64,000 nucleotides of DNA, taken from contig CM048843.1 of the NCBI GenBank assembly GCA_026545765.1, positions 22,131,646 through 22,195,645 on the forward strand. The letters run 5' to 3'. Position numbers and translations under genes: made by a program. Below, one piece after another: positions 22,641 to 34,034 of the stretch (position 1 is its first letter; every line of letters begins with the position of its first letter). The DNA comes from Plantago major (lineage: Eukaryota > Streptophyta > Magnoliopsida > Lamiales > Plantaginaceae). The notes beneath the pieces are model-generated. The model saw only the letters and a list, made by a program, of their open reading frames with translations. It ran no database searches and was not told where the DNA came from.

Positions 22641-23854
22641 GTGTAAGATATTATTCCTGGTTTTAGACTACTCAATTTCGGTTGTTTTTTTTGCAGATTT
22701 CAACTGCATTTCTCGTACAAACTCTTCCCTCTTTGAAGGTTATTTCATTACCAGTAACGACTTGACCACTGTAAAAACTTTTGAATCCTTCCATTCCATT
22801 TTGAAGTTCGTTATTACTGCTAGTTTCTACAAAGGATCGGACTAATGTTTTATACAACACTTAAATTCTCGATGTAGATATTACATAGTTCTCATCTTGC
22901 TCTTGCATTAGTTATTACATTTAAGGAAAAAAATTAGTTGTATATCAAACATAAAAAATTGGTGAATATTGAATTAATATAGTTTTCAATTACTTGTTAA
23001 ACAATTCCGTATCGATATCTTCGAGAGTCTGTCTCTTACTCAACCTGCTAATAGATGTTTAAATAATTTGTCAGAAGTGAGTTTTGCTTGCGTGTGATAT
23101 CTATAGGTAAATGGTTATAAAACATCATTTTTACATTTTTTTTCCAGTTCTCCATAACGTATCTTTTATTATTTTTGTTAGTTTTACATCATCAAATTGC
23201 TATCCGCATTACAATTGTTGTGTATGTACAATATACAAAGCAATAAAGAGGTTTGTTATAAGTACAATTCTCATTTCTCATCTTCTCTAATCTTTCCCTA
23301 CACGAGGTGGACAACTATGTCTATAATTTTTGGGCTAATTTTTACTAAACGGTTAGGAAAATAGCTACTTATCAACTACCTTTTGTTAAATCGGACCAGG
23401 ATAAAAATGAATGTGTTACGATATCTTACCATAATATCACAACTATAATTTCCAAAATGGAGTTGAATAGACTTACTATAAGGTTTTAAGGGAAAAAATT
23501 ACCTTGAGAATAAAATGTGTGTAATTATTAATCGTCGTGATATAGACGATTGTTCTGCGGGTCAGTTTCTAACTGATTTTTCAAAACTAAACTCCTATGT
23601 GAGGCTTAAATTTTAGAAAGTGGTCCTATCAGTGTTCACTGTTCAGTGAAATTAGTTGCATCATGTTTGTTGGAAAATCAAAGAAGGAATAGAAGAGGAG
23701 GAAAGTAAAAAATTGTCAAGGCAGTAAATTTTTTCATCTAAGTATAGGGTAAATGAAACTCTTCAAAGCTAAAATAATTTGATGCTTTCTAGTAATTCCA
23801 GAAGGGTGATATTGGTACATATTAACTCGAGATTCGAATCAATTTTGGTTAGTA
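22641..23854. other. Intergenic AT-rich region upstream of BBD
   Basis: It contains the BBD promoter on its left edge and otherwise no gene, repeat or transposon end that I can support. Confidence 0.4.
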
Positions 23855-24085
23855 CTCCCTCAATTTCAGAGAAAGTGTTACAATTTGGATTTGCACCAAT
23901 TTTAAGAAAAAGTGAAAGTACAAGTGGTCCCCTAATTATTAAAGATTAATTGAGTGGCATATTGTAATAAAATTGAAAGGTAAGGAGTTTTATTATTTAA
24001 CTAATTTTCATAAATGGAAATTGTAACACTTCTAATGAAACGCCAGAAACTAAAAGTTGTAACACTTTCTCTGAAATTGAGGGAG
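23855..24085. mobile_element. Stowaway-type MITE, 231 bp, complete
   Basis: It begins ctccctcaatttcagag and ends in the inverted copy ctctgaaattgagggag. A TA target duplication lies on each side (23853-23854 and 24086-24087). The near-perfect terminal repeats run on through aaagtgttacaa. No coding capacity. Stowaway elements are moved by Tc1/mariner transposases. Confidence 0.9.
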
Positions 24086-24087
24086 TA

Positions 24088-25151
24088 TAATCGAACGTAT
24101 AGTATATAGTATTAGATTGAGTACAGTGAAGAATTATAGTATATGATAAATTGATAATTTCATTTTTTACGTATAATGATAAGATGGATCTTTTGAAAGA
24201 AACAAAAGTCCATTGACGATAATACGATGGCCGCCCGAGTCCTGACTACCGTTTTTCCCTTTTATGAGTTTTATCCTCTTTTACAATCCATACAAATATC
24301 CCAATGAGATATTCTTGAGTATGAACAAAATTGTTTTTCTTCTTGGCTTTTAATCTATTTTGATGCGAAAAAGATTGGATCTAGGTATTAATGAGGTACT
24401 ATAAAATATTCGTAACTCATCGAGTATTCAGGGTTAATCTATGGCTTGACTATTTTTGTGCTAGGACCCCTCAATATTTTAAGAGTGAATAGTGAGTAAT
24501 TAATACATGAATATCACTAAATGACCTGCTATATATAGGATTTGGTCAGGTAACATGCTCCGAGAAACTGGGAGGCGGTTGAGAGACACACGTCCATCTG
24601 ATACGATAATGCAAGAATTTCACACTTAAGCTTCATTTGGTTAGACCATCTCCAACAGTGGTTGGACAAGGAGTCCAAGCAGTTTGGGACTCGCCTGGCA
24701 CTCTACTGGAGTCCTAAATGAGTCCCAGCGGCTGGGACCAGTTGTAAAATTCCCAGCGAGTCCCAGCTCCATTTTTACTTTTCTTTTTGAATTTTTTTAT
24801 TTCTTTCCTTTTTCTGTTTTCTTTTGTCCCTTCTTTATTTTAATCTCTTCTTATTTTATTTATTTTTCATTTTTTTTGTTTTCTTTTCATTTTTAATATT
24901 ATTTTCGTTGTTAGATTTTGTTTCATTTGTTTATTTTGAATGTAACAATCGAAACATACTTATATATAATACATCACTTGTAGAATTTAAAATACAAATA
25001 CTAAAAAACGTAAAACGTACTTGAAAAATGTAAACTAGATTATAACGATCCATCCTTACGATTTTGCTATACATGCTAGATCAGGTCTTTCTACAATAAC
25101 TTCGTTCTAGCAGGATCAGTGTTTAGCGCTCTTGTATCGACATAATTCCAC

Positions 25152-25214
<63 letters not shown>

Positions 25215-25387
25215 TATATTATATATCACCGATATTTTTAGCAAAATCTCTAATATTTGTGGATATAATAGTAATGTTTGTTCGTCTCTTTTAGTCTCTC
25301 CATATACCGTTTCTCAGGAGACTTAACAATCTCTACGAAATAAGGAAGTTTTTTTTCCATCAAACATTTTTCTAGAAAATCTTATCT
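24088..25387. other. Intergenic region with low-complexity blocks
   Basis: No gene. A block at about 24645-24770 has repeated gagtcc/gggactc motifs. A T-rich tract covers 24780-24910, and a compound microsatellite lies at 25150-25220. Short Phe-rich frames in the T tract are artefacts. Confidence 0.5.
25150..25220. repeat. Compound microsatellite C(n)-(CA)n-(TA)n
   Basis: A run of about 18 C is followed by about 14 CA and then about 10 TA units, close to the left end of the small CACTA element. Confidence 0.95.
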
Positions 25388-26348
25388 CACTACAAGAATA
25401 TCGCTAAATAGCGACGGATATTATTATCCGTCGCTATTTAGCGACGAATCGGCAAGCATACAGACAGATAAATTTCTGTCTCTAAATTTAGAGACGGATA
25501 GATTTATCCGTCTCTAATTAGAGATGGATAACCCTATCCGTCTCTAATTAGAGACGGATAAATCTATCCGTTTCTAAATTTAGAGACAGATAAAACTATC
25601 CGTCTCTAAATCGTTGACCCAAAAAAATGAAAAAAAATGAAAATTTAGCGACGGATAAATCTATCCGTCGCTAATTAGCGACTGATAGATTTATCTGTTG
25701 CTAAAACCCTAGAAACGCTAATATAATGATCCAGATCTAGATATGCCTCCACCACCACCATTTCTTCTTCCATCTTCCACCACCACTCTTCTTCCTCCAT
25801 CTTCCACCACCACCCTTCTTCCTCCACCACCACCACCCCTACCTCCACCCTTCCACCACCACCACAACCGCCACCACCCACCACCACGCACCTCCCTTAC
25901 ACCATACCACCACCACTGCCTCCACCCTTCCACCACCACTACAACCGCCACCACCCACCACCACGCACCTCCACCCTTCCACCACGCCTCTGCTCATCGA
26001 CCACGACGCCACCACTGCCTCTGCTCATCGACCACCACCATGCCACCACCACGTCGCCGCCACCACTGCCTCAACCACCACTATCGTGCAGTCCTTCCTC
26101 TTCCTCCGACCAAATTCGACTTCCTCTTCCTCTGCCTCAACCATAGTTTTTTTTTCATTTTTTCTTATTAATTTTGTAATTTCTTCTTTGTATTAATTAT
26201 TATTAAATGTTGTATATTGTATTATTGAATATTGTATGAAATTGTCGATTTATCCGTATTGAATAAAATTGTCGGTTTATGCGTATTGAATAATCGTATA
26301 TAATTGTCGGTTTATCTGTATTGAATAAACAGCTGTTTTTTTGTAGTG
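25388..26348. mobile_element. Non-autonomous CACTA (En/Spm-like) element, 961 bp
   Basis: It starts CACTACAAGAATA and ends TTTTTGTAGTG, with a 3-bp duplication TCT on both sides (25385-25387 and 26349-26351). Its first 330 bp hold at least six palindromes of the form gacggata...tatccgtc, typical of CACTA subterminal transposase-binding arrays. The middle (about 25743-26080) is a CCACCA-rich minisatellite that reads as a Pro/His/Thr-rich frame of 142 codons, probably without meaning. It has no transposase gene, so it needs one in trans. Confidence 0.92.
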
Positions 26349-26351
26349 TCT

Positions 26352-27069
26352 TCTCTTACTCGTTTTCTTTTTCACTATTTTCCCTCAAACCAAATAAAAT
26401 CTAGATTCGATTATGTAAAGAACGACCCGTTAAATCAGTTGTTGAAGTGTTTATAGCATGATCAGTTTATGAATTAATCAACATTTAGTTTGGCACGTAA
26501 CATTACACGTGAGTTGTACCAGCTCATTAGTTTTGGCGTGAAGTGCACATTACGTCTCTCTAATACTACTGTAGTTATAGTTTATTTATTCAAAACTAAG
26601 CATATCTTCCAATTGAAAAGTGCACAAACACACAAATAATGACTGTCTTAGCATGGGCAACCATTATGAATATAGTTAGTTTGTTACACTTGAAAAATGA
26701 CGAAACTTGGGTCACGAAACTTTCAAGAACTCTATCATCTCTTCTCAGTAAGTGCATGTAAGTTACCTCTACGGTCATCTCTAATATAATTATGTAAACC
26801 TACGTAGCTATAACGCGCCCAGTTTAAGAGAGATGAGAACGCTAATCACATCAATATCCATTTATTTTTTTTCATAATGCATACGTAATAATTCCAGAGT
26901 TAGTGTACCAAATATTGAAAACGCTAACCATTTTTTAGTAATATTGTACTCTCTCCGTTCATCACAATTCCACACATTTTTCATTGTTAAGTGACCCTTA
27001 GAACATCCAGGTCTAAAATAAAAATGTTAATTCACACTAAGATTACATTTTACCACATTCTTTTTATTT
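26352..27069. other. Intergenic region with a one-ended MITE remnant
   Basis: Mostly plain AT-rich DNA. From about 26946, tactctctccgttcatcac has the look of a Stowaway end, but the opposite end is not found before the Gypsy LTR or beyond it. It is a truncated MITE at best. Confidence 0.4.
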
Positions 27070-27074
27070 GTTCA

Positions 27075-28007
27075 TGTTGAGGGTAAAACCTCGAACACTA
27101 ACTAAACTATTACAAGTAACCTAATCTAGGATCCGCCTCCTACTTGAAGTCCGAAGTAAGACTGGTCCGAACTTGAGTACCTGAAAGGACTAGGTTGGGG
27201 GGGGGGGGGGGGGAAGTTAGAATGGGTTACCCGGATTGCCTATGTCAATCCGGTAAGAGACTTTACTCAAGAGAGAGTTGGAAGCTCTCAATGTAATAGT
27301 TATGAGGAAGGTTATGAAATCAAGCAGACTTAGGGATTGTTGCTTATCACTTGGGAATTGTGACTTATGACTTACCTTAAGGTCTTGGACCTTGTGCTAT
27401 ATTTACAGTTATCATATCTTATGAGATTGCTCACAAGATGATGCCAAGTCTATGCTTTAGATTTGGACACCAATGCTAACTTTGGCCCATGGCCCATTAG
27501 TGAACAGTAATCCAATACTAATCAGTGGGCCTGGGAGGGTAGTTTGGACCTTTCCCTCTGAGAGTACTGTTCCGCGTGTTAGGTCCGTGTAAGTTCCTCG
27601 GACAGATCTGTATGCTTGGTTGATCTGGCCTTAGGCAACTCAAGATGTCCGAACCTAGAGTTCCACGAAAGTATCTCACTGGTTCTGTTATATACGTTTG
27701 GTCTTACTGTGATGGTGGCGTCCGAGATTCTCTCATCCGGTCCGTTTAGCATCTTAGGACTGATAGTTTGTGGTACTTGGAAGGACCATGTGACCTTTTG
27801 TCAGGTTCGGAAGTCATCCATCTAGCTTGGTCGGACCTAGCTGAAATGGCGTGCTGACTTGTGAACACTAGTTGAACTGAGATGGTTTCCTTTATGTCGG
27901 ACCATTCGAAGGTCGGACTAGCAATGAATAGGCTATCTCAGTCTCGGTGCGCTTTAGGACACGCTCTATGGCACCCTTAACGGATTGGACACATGTCCGT
28001 ATCAACA
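27075..28007 (-). repeat. 3' LTR of the Tat-type element (933 bp)
   Basis: The LTR is bounded by TGTTGA and TCAACA. A guanine run (27198-27213) is longer here than in the partner LTR. It is followed inward by atgcccccctag (28009-28020), the purine tract when read on the minus strand. Confidence 0.95.
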
Positions 28008-28585
28008 TATGCCCCCCTAGTTTCCAAGTATCTTAGTAGAAGATAGTTGGTAACTATGAAAAGAACAAGTGTGTTGTGGAGCGTGTCCGAATCGTTAACT
28101 GAAAAAGGAAAAAAAAAAATCCTTTTTGTTGGGATCCGTCGTCCGTGTTCTTAGGAATTCAATATATCTCTTCCCCCCCCCCCCTTTCCTTCTACAGTCC
28201 GAGTTATGTAATAGCTCGGACTGTAGATGGAAAAGGTATTTGTATCCGAGATATATAGATCCGAGTACGGTTAGGATCTGACGAAGTCCTCTGTGGAAGA
28301 GTGTATCGGAAGTTATCCGTTGGGCTAAATATGTGAAATGGTCCTCCTGGACCGCTGATCCGGCCCATGGGAGAAGATCCCGGGTAAAGCAATGCGGCCG
28401 TTGGATTGGAAAGATATCAACGGTTGGGATTTTAAACCCAATTGATGTGACGCTTCTGATGAGCATTAAATGCGATGCACTGTTAGCTAGCCACTTGTGA
28501 AACGGCACAATCGTTGGATTGAAAAGATCAACGGCTGGGGTTCGAATCCAAGTGATGTGACTCTTGGCTTTCCCCAAATTGCCCC

Positions 28586-28594
28586 TATAAATAG
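28586..28594 (+). promoter_or_regulatory. TATA box (tataaatag) for the antisense gene
   Basis: The motif tataaatag lies about 715 bp before the first ATG of the antisense gene. A splice donor-like gtaagtacg at 28788 and an acceptor-like ctgccctag ending at 29299, directly before the ATG, suggest a leader intron. This is a classic plant promoter and leader layout. Confidence 0.6.
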
Positions 28595-29300
28595 TCAGCC
28601 CATCAGTCACTTTCACACTTTAGCCACATCGAAACTCAGAGCGACTCTCAAGCAATCCGAGCAATCAAAGATCAATCCGAGCAACGGAAACTCGCAAAAT
28701 CTTGGAATTTCCACCTCAGATTCGTACCCTCGGAGAGATAGCAAGGCTTCGTCGTCCGTTCAAGCTTATCAAGTCAACTTTGTTAAGTAAGTACGCCTTA
28801 ATTTCTCCTGAGGTTTCTCATTTTTGCAATATGCTTGCTGCATGCTTAGTATGTTTTTGCCTTAGTTGAGTATCCATCTGTTGATTCTGCGGTTGCAAAT
28901 GCTGCTAGTGGTAGGTTTCAGTAGTAGCCTTAGTGGGAACACTCCTCCATCGTGCTATAGCGTACTAATCTCCTTCATTGGTAACTTGTTGATTTGTCTC
29001 GTATGTCATGTCCAATGTAACCAAAACTTGATGATGCATGCTTATTTGGTGATGTGTTGGTGCCGATTGGCACATAGTCTTTCGTAACTTGTCCCTGTTA
29101 ACGTGCTAGATATGGTAGACAATAGTGCCGATGGCACGTCTCTATGTGCCCAGGTTAGTGCCCATAGTGTTGAGACTATACTTCATGCAGAAAATCTGGT
29201 AAAGTAGAACTTCGTCGGATCGCTTGACTTAATAAGACATCTAAATGAACTCTCGGACAATCACAACTATCGTTTCTGACCCGTTTCCTTCTGCCCTAGG

Positions 29301-32133
29301 ATGTCCGGGAGCGATAGTCAGAACCAACACGAGGCCCAAGGTTACAATGATGGAGTGAACTCGGTGACTGAGTCTGTGGACTTAACCACATCCGTAGGAG
29401 ATTATCTGGTCGTGGACCTTGTGTCTTCCAGGGACTCTGATGCTGGACAAAGAGTCCGTGGTGCAGCAGAAACTCAGCCTGACGTAGCAGTGGGCCAAGG
29501 AGATGTTGCTAGGACTAGGTCGCTAGTCCAATCTCGGACCATAGGTGGTGTCGGAATGTCCGTTGATCCGAATGAACCTCAGACTGAGCGGGAAGGCGAC
29601 AGTGGTCGGGAGGCCGACGAAGTGGAAATATTCGAGGCCGGCGAAGAGGACCGTGTTGTGGCGGAAACAGGTCCGTCCAACCCGAGCACATCCGGGAGAC
29701 CCGAAGGTGGCGAGGAGGAGGAGGAAGATGGTGAAGAAGAAGAGGATGAGGATGAGGAGGAAGGAGAGGAAGTCTCCGCCGCTCATGGAGACGACCGGTC
29801 GTCGGATCGTGTTACATCCTCGGCGTCCGGCCAATCCAATCTTCCGTTAGTAGAGGCGTGGTGCAAAGGCCGCGAGAATCAAATTCCTCGCCCCCGCCCG
29901 TTGTGATAGCGGATGAATTTGGAGAGTTAAATGCGGACGGGCTTCTCCCCACTTGTCCGTCGAAGGTTAAGGCTGAGGACATCCCCGAGTGGAGGCGGAA
30001 GTGGGAGATTCCTGAGTCTGTTGAAATCATGGTTCCCGAGCCCGGACATGCATTTTACAATCCCCCCACTGGGTACATGTGCGTTCATGAAGTAGCTTTC
30101 GCTTGTGGATGGAAGGTCCCTATTGCGCCCGAGATAAAGCATATCCTGAACCACATCGGGATCGGTCCGAGTCAGGTAATCCCAAAGTCTTTGGGTAACC
30201 TCATTTGTTTCATTATTTTTTGTAAAAAGAAGGGGCAGCCGGTGAATTTCGAGAACTTTAGGCAGCTTTTCCATGTTACTTTTAGTCCGGGTAATCCCAT
30301 GTTTTATACTTTTGTAGCTAGAAAACCCTACAACTTTATTTCCGACTCCATTTCTTCCTTGGGGTCGAAGTGGTGGGATAAGTACATTTTTGTGCGGATG
30401 GCCCTGAAACCTGGGATGTCCGAGAGACAGCGAGAGCAATGGGGGCTGCCGACAAAGTTCTTAAGGGAGACTATCCCGGACTGGCGCCCCCTTCCGAAGA
30501 ACGTGGCTCCGTGGGTGGCGGCGATCCACAAGAAGAATGACCCACCTACATAACCGTTCCACGGATTGATCTGTTAGCCGCTTCCTTACTTGTGCGGACT
30601 GACCGACGCCGTGGAAGTTGGAGGGAAGACGGACTTCAGTAAGGATTTTTAACTTTAGGATTTGTGCTCTTCTTTCTTTGGAGTGCTCCGTCTTGATCAT
30701 GTATTTCCGCAATTCTGGTGATTCTTCCTTTGTATGTCCATATCTGACGCCTTTATTTTATTGTGCAGCTTACTGGTTCGAGTATATCATGTCGACGCTC
30801 CGTGAAAAGAAAAGGTTGCAGAGGGAACAACAAGCCCTGGAAGTCGCCGCTGGTCAGAGGACCAAAATTATCAACACATCCGCGGGTCTTCCGATGGCGG
30901 ATCCGAAAAATGCGGCAGTGTTTGCGGCAGAAGAGGAAAGGCGGAACAAGGCCGGAGAAGATCCAAAGGCCTTGGTGGTGCCCGACAAGGGCAAAGGCCC
31001 TGCCACTCGGAGCGCCACTGCCTCTAGGCCACCCGCTTCCGCTGCTTCGGCACCCCAGCAGGAGGTGTTGATGCGGGACGCCATAACCTCAGGGCGCAAG
31101 AGGGGAACAACCTCGGAGGCTTCCCTCGCAGCTAAGAGGCAAGAATCGTCCGCCCCGCCTGACCAAGCTGCTCTCGATAAGGAGTATGAACGGGCTCGCG
31201 GACTCCCTGAGGTGGAGCGGGTTGGAGGGCTTGACGAGCTATACCAGCGGGTAAGTAATTTTTCCGTGGTTTCCTTGGCTTGTTCTTAGTATATTAGAAA
31301 TACAACTTATATCCATGCGGACTTCTTGCAGCTCGGATGTTTCGTCAGGGCCATGCAGTGGAAGGCTGGCGAACGAGCTACCATTGAGGAGGATTTGCAC
31401 AAGGCCGTAGCCACTTCCGCGGATGAGGCGGAGAAGGTGAAGCAATTGGAAATGAAGCTGAAAGAAAAGGAAGTGATGTTCCATAAGTTGAAGACCAGCT
31501 GGGAAGAGATCAAGTCGGACCTTGACTGGCAGGAGAATTTTGTCAGTAGGTCGATGAAGGCCTTCCTGGACTCAAAGGATATCCTGCTCGGGGGCCTCCT
31601 ATATGCCCGCCTTGAGGCTGGTCGTGCCTTTATGAACTCGGATTCCTTCAAGTTTTTCATGGCGGATAAGTCCGATGCCTCCCGCCTAGATGGGTTTTCA
31701 TCCGCTATCGGCCAACTGCAGTCCAAGGGCCTACTTCCGCAGAACTTTGACTGGAAGGCGGAAGGGTTGATCCCTTCTGCGGATGCTAATGGTGTGGAGG
31801 TCCCTGTGGACAATGTCTCGGACGAACGGTTGGCCGCGTGCGAGTTTGCGGAGCGTCACTGAGGAGGGTGAGATCGAGATCCAGAACGGCGGACCCTTCC
31901 TCCCGAGGTGTGTCCCGGACGCCCTCCAAAAGGTATGCTTTGTACCTTTTGAGAACTATTGGGCTTTCCTAAAGGACTGGTACTACCTGCCTTCTCGGGT
32001 CGTTGGTCTTGATGCGGATTTCAACTTGTTCGAGTTCGCTGAATCCCTTGCCGCGCAAGTCGTCGCCAACACGCCTTCCGTCAATCCACCTCAAACCGGT
32101 GAAGCGGGTCCGAGCCAAGATGGCCCTCAGTGA
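29301..32133 (+). pseudogene. Antisense gene of the Tat element (gypsy-type transposon / Transposase_28-like)
   Basis: This reads opposite to gag-pol, in several coding blocks: a Gly/Ser/Glu-rich start with a long acidic stretch (about 29700-29780), then a globular block near 29990-30500 (VHEVAFACGWKVPIAPE, IGPSQVIPKSLGNLICFI, WWDKYIFVRMALKP). A basic Ala-rich linker and a coiled-coil block near 31340-31560 follow. The globular block has the feel of the plant domain named putative gypsy type transposon (PF04195). Extra antisense ORFs are known in Tat-lineage elements, where their function is unknown. As part of an LTR element it is treated as a fossil; its blocks are not all in one frame. Confidence 0.65.
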
Positions 32134-32555
32134 CAAGTCCGGGGTATGCCCCGTGAAAATCCTGTACTTGTTGAATTTTCCTGTCGAATTTGTTATCCTT
32201 TGATGGCGCGGAATGTCGCCATGTACAATGTTTTTATTCCTTCTCAGTTGTAGTAAGTTTTCGTGAAGCTATGTTTCCCATACTTTTGAATCACTACTTG
32301 CTATCTTCTTTGCTTCCTTCTATTTGTTGTTCATAAAATACATATCTTTTGAGAACACGGATCGCTGTTGATGGCGTCTGATGTAGAAATCAAACCATCA
32401 TCTTTCTGATCCTCGGACCGTTCGTTCTTTGGGATGCGTAATTCTTCTAGAAAGAGGAAGGTGAAACAGTGAAATAGTCATTATTGTTGCGCCTTTTCAT
32501 CTTCCCAGTCGTCGGATGGTTGACACATGGCGTGATCGCAAAGATCCATTGCTAC

Positions 32556-32807
32556 TATAAATAAGACTATGGTGACTCCTCCTTTCTTACTGCTTTATTT
32601 TTCACCAATATTTCCCTGTTTAGCACCTTCAACCTTCCAAAAAAGCCGACGTTCTCCAGGATGTCGGAATATGATGACGAGGAATATCAGCATTGGGTGA
32701 ACTGTGCTTGTGGGCACATGCATCCTCCCATTTACCCAGGTAAAGGGACAGCGGATGACCCGATCATCCTTGATTTTGAAGGCGATCCCCCCTATGTCCG
32801 GGGATAG
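32556..32807 (+). other. Second antisense unit: TATA box and a 48-codon ORF
   Basis: The motif tataaata lies at 32556-32563. About 100 bp on, an ATG at 32661 opens a 48-codon frame ending at 32807. It is acidic and has a small Cys/His cluster (HWVNCACGHMH) followed by DDPIILDFEGDPP. No family is recognised. It lies between the antisense gene and integrase and may be a last exon or a small separate unit. Confidence 0.35.
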
Positions 32808-34034
32808 CCAGGAGGTTAGCTGAGGAAGAGAGGGAGTGGACGCTGAAGATGATCCGTAGGAGGATCCGAGCGCAGCAGCAAGCTTGTCAGGCTCAAAGCG
32901 GTGGTTCGGAGTCCCAAGGCTCAACTTCCGGAATCCGTTGAAGGGACAAGGCGTGGTATGTCCCGTAGAAGTATGTATGGTCCTCGGACCTTGACAGATT
33001 GTACCTTCCATGTGTAAATGCTCGGATAATTTTGTTTATAAAATTCAGACTATTTTCATCAGATGAAATCGACACCTTTTTCTTATTCGTACTTCGTCGG
33101 ATTATATTATCAACAAATACAAACTCGGACGTGGTTGATGGGCTTGTTTGGGTTTGGTTGGATAACTCAACTGACCCAACACTGTTCAACCCAAACGGGT
33201 GACTCAAGCCCATTGCTGACGTCAATCTGTTAGCGTGGCGGACGCTGATTGGTTGGAGTGTTCTATAAAAAGACACGACCCCAACACCAAAACCGTGTAA
33301 ACTGACCCCAAATTCTTCCTTTTCTATCTCTGATGCTCGAAGTAAACCATTAAAGCCGGACCTCTTCTCTTTTCTTCCAATCCTACTTTAGTGGCTCGAA
33401 TCTTTCTTGAATTGGTAATGGTTTTCCGATTTCAAGAGAGTTGGAGTCTCTAAAGATGGTTAGGCAGAGATCTCAATCGTCTCGACTTGTATATACCATT
33501 ATCTGTTGGTACTTTGTTCTCCCCGGACACTGGATCTACATTACCATGGTACAGTGATATCATGAAAGATTCTATCATGTCTAACCATTTTTCCATGTGC
33601 AGGTAGATCAAGTTCCTGGTCTCCATGGAAACTATACTTTCCGATTGATATGGGAAAAGCTTTTCCTGATGGGGAATAGCCTCGATGGGAGATGACATAT
33701 CTCCGGAGACTTTCTCTATAGTTTATGTATTGCATCTGTAGATCCGGATAAAGATCCGAGATTGTAGACTGTAAAGACAGCGTTATGTATAATTCGTTTC
33801 ACCTATGAATAAAACTCATTGCTTGCCCTTTCTTGTCACTTGAACGTTAAATCTCAGATGCACGAATTGAAAGATAAAAGTTGTATTGATTTGCCGGAAA
33901 TTCAATTACAACTTGTGGGCTCCATGGCCAATGACAAAATGATTAATCAAAAACAGAACTGACGGAGTCCCGTATAATAGATAGTTGGAATCTAAAATAA
34001 CCAAACGACCTGGCGGAGATTCGTGTAACCATCC
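32808..34034. other. Non-coding interval of the Tat element
   Basis: About 1.2 kb between the antisense units and the integrase end. It holds a third TATA-like motif on the plus strand (ctataaaaag, about 33263) and no sustained frame on either strand that I would call coding. Confidence 0.45.

Noticed and set aside
25675-25954. Gly/Val/Trp-rich frames on the minus strand
   Set aside because: They are the antisense of the CCACCA minisatellite in the small CACTA element.
26946-27069. A complete MITE split by the Gypsy insertion
   Set aside because: The right flank of the Gypsy element (from 41400) starts a different MITE and does not continue this one.
28530-28560. tRNA-like T-loop (ggttcgaatcc)
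   Set aside because: No acceptor stem, D arm or anticodon arm can be folded around it; it lies in the leader of the antisense gene of the Tat element.
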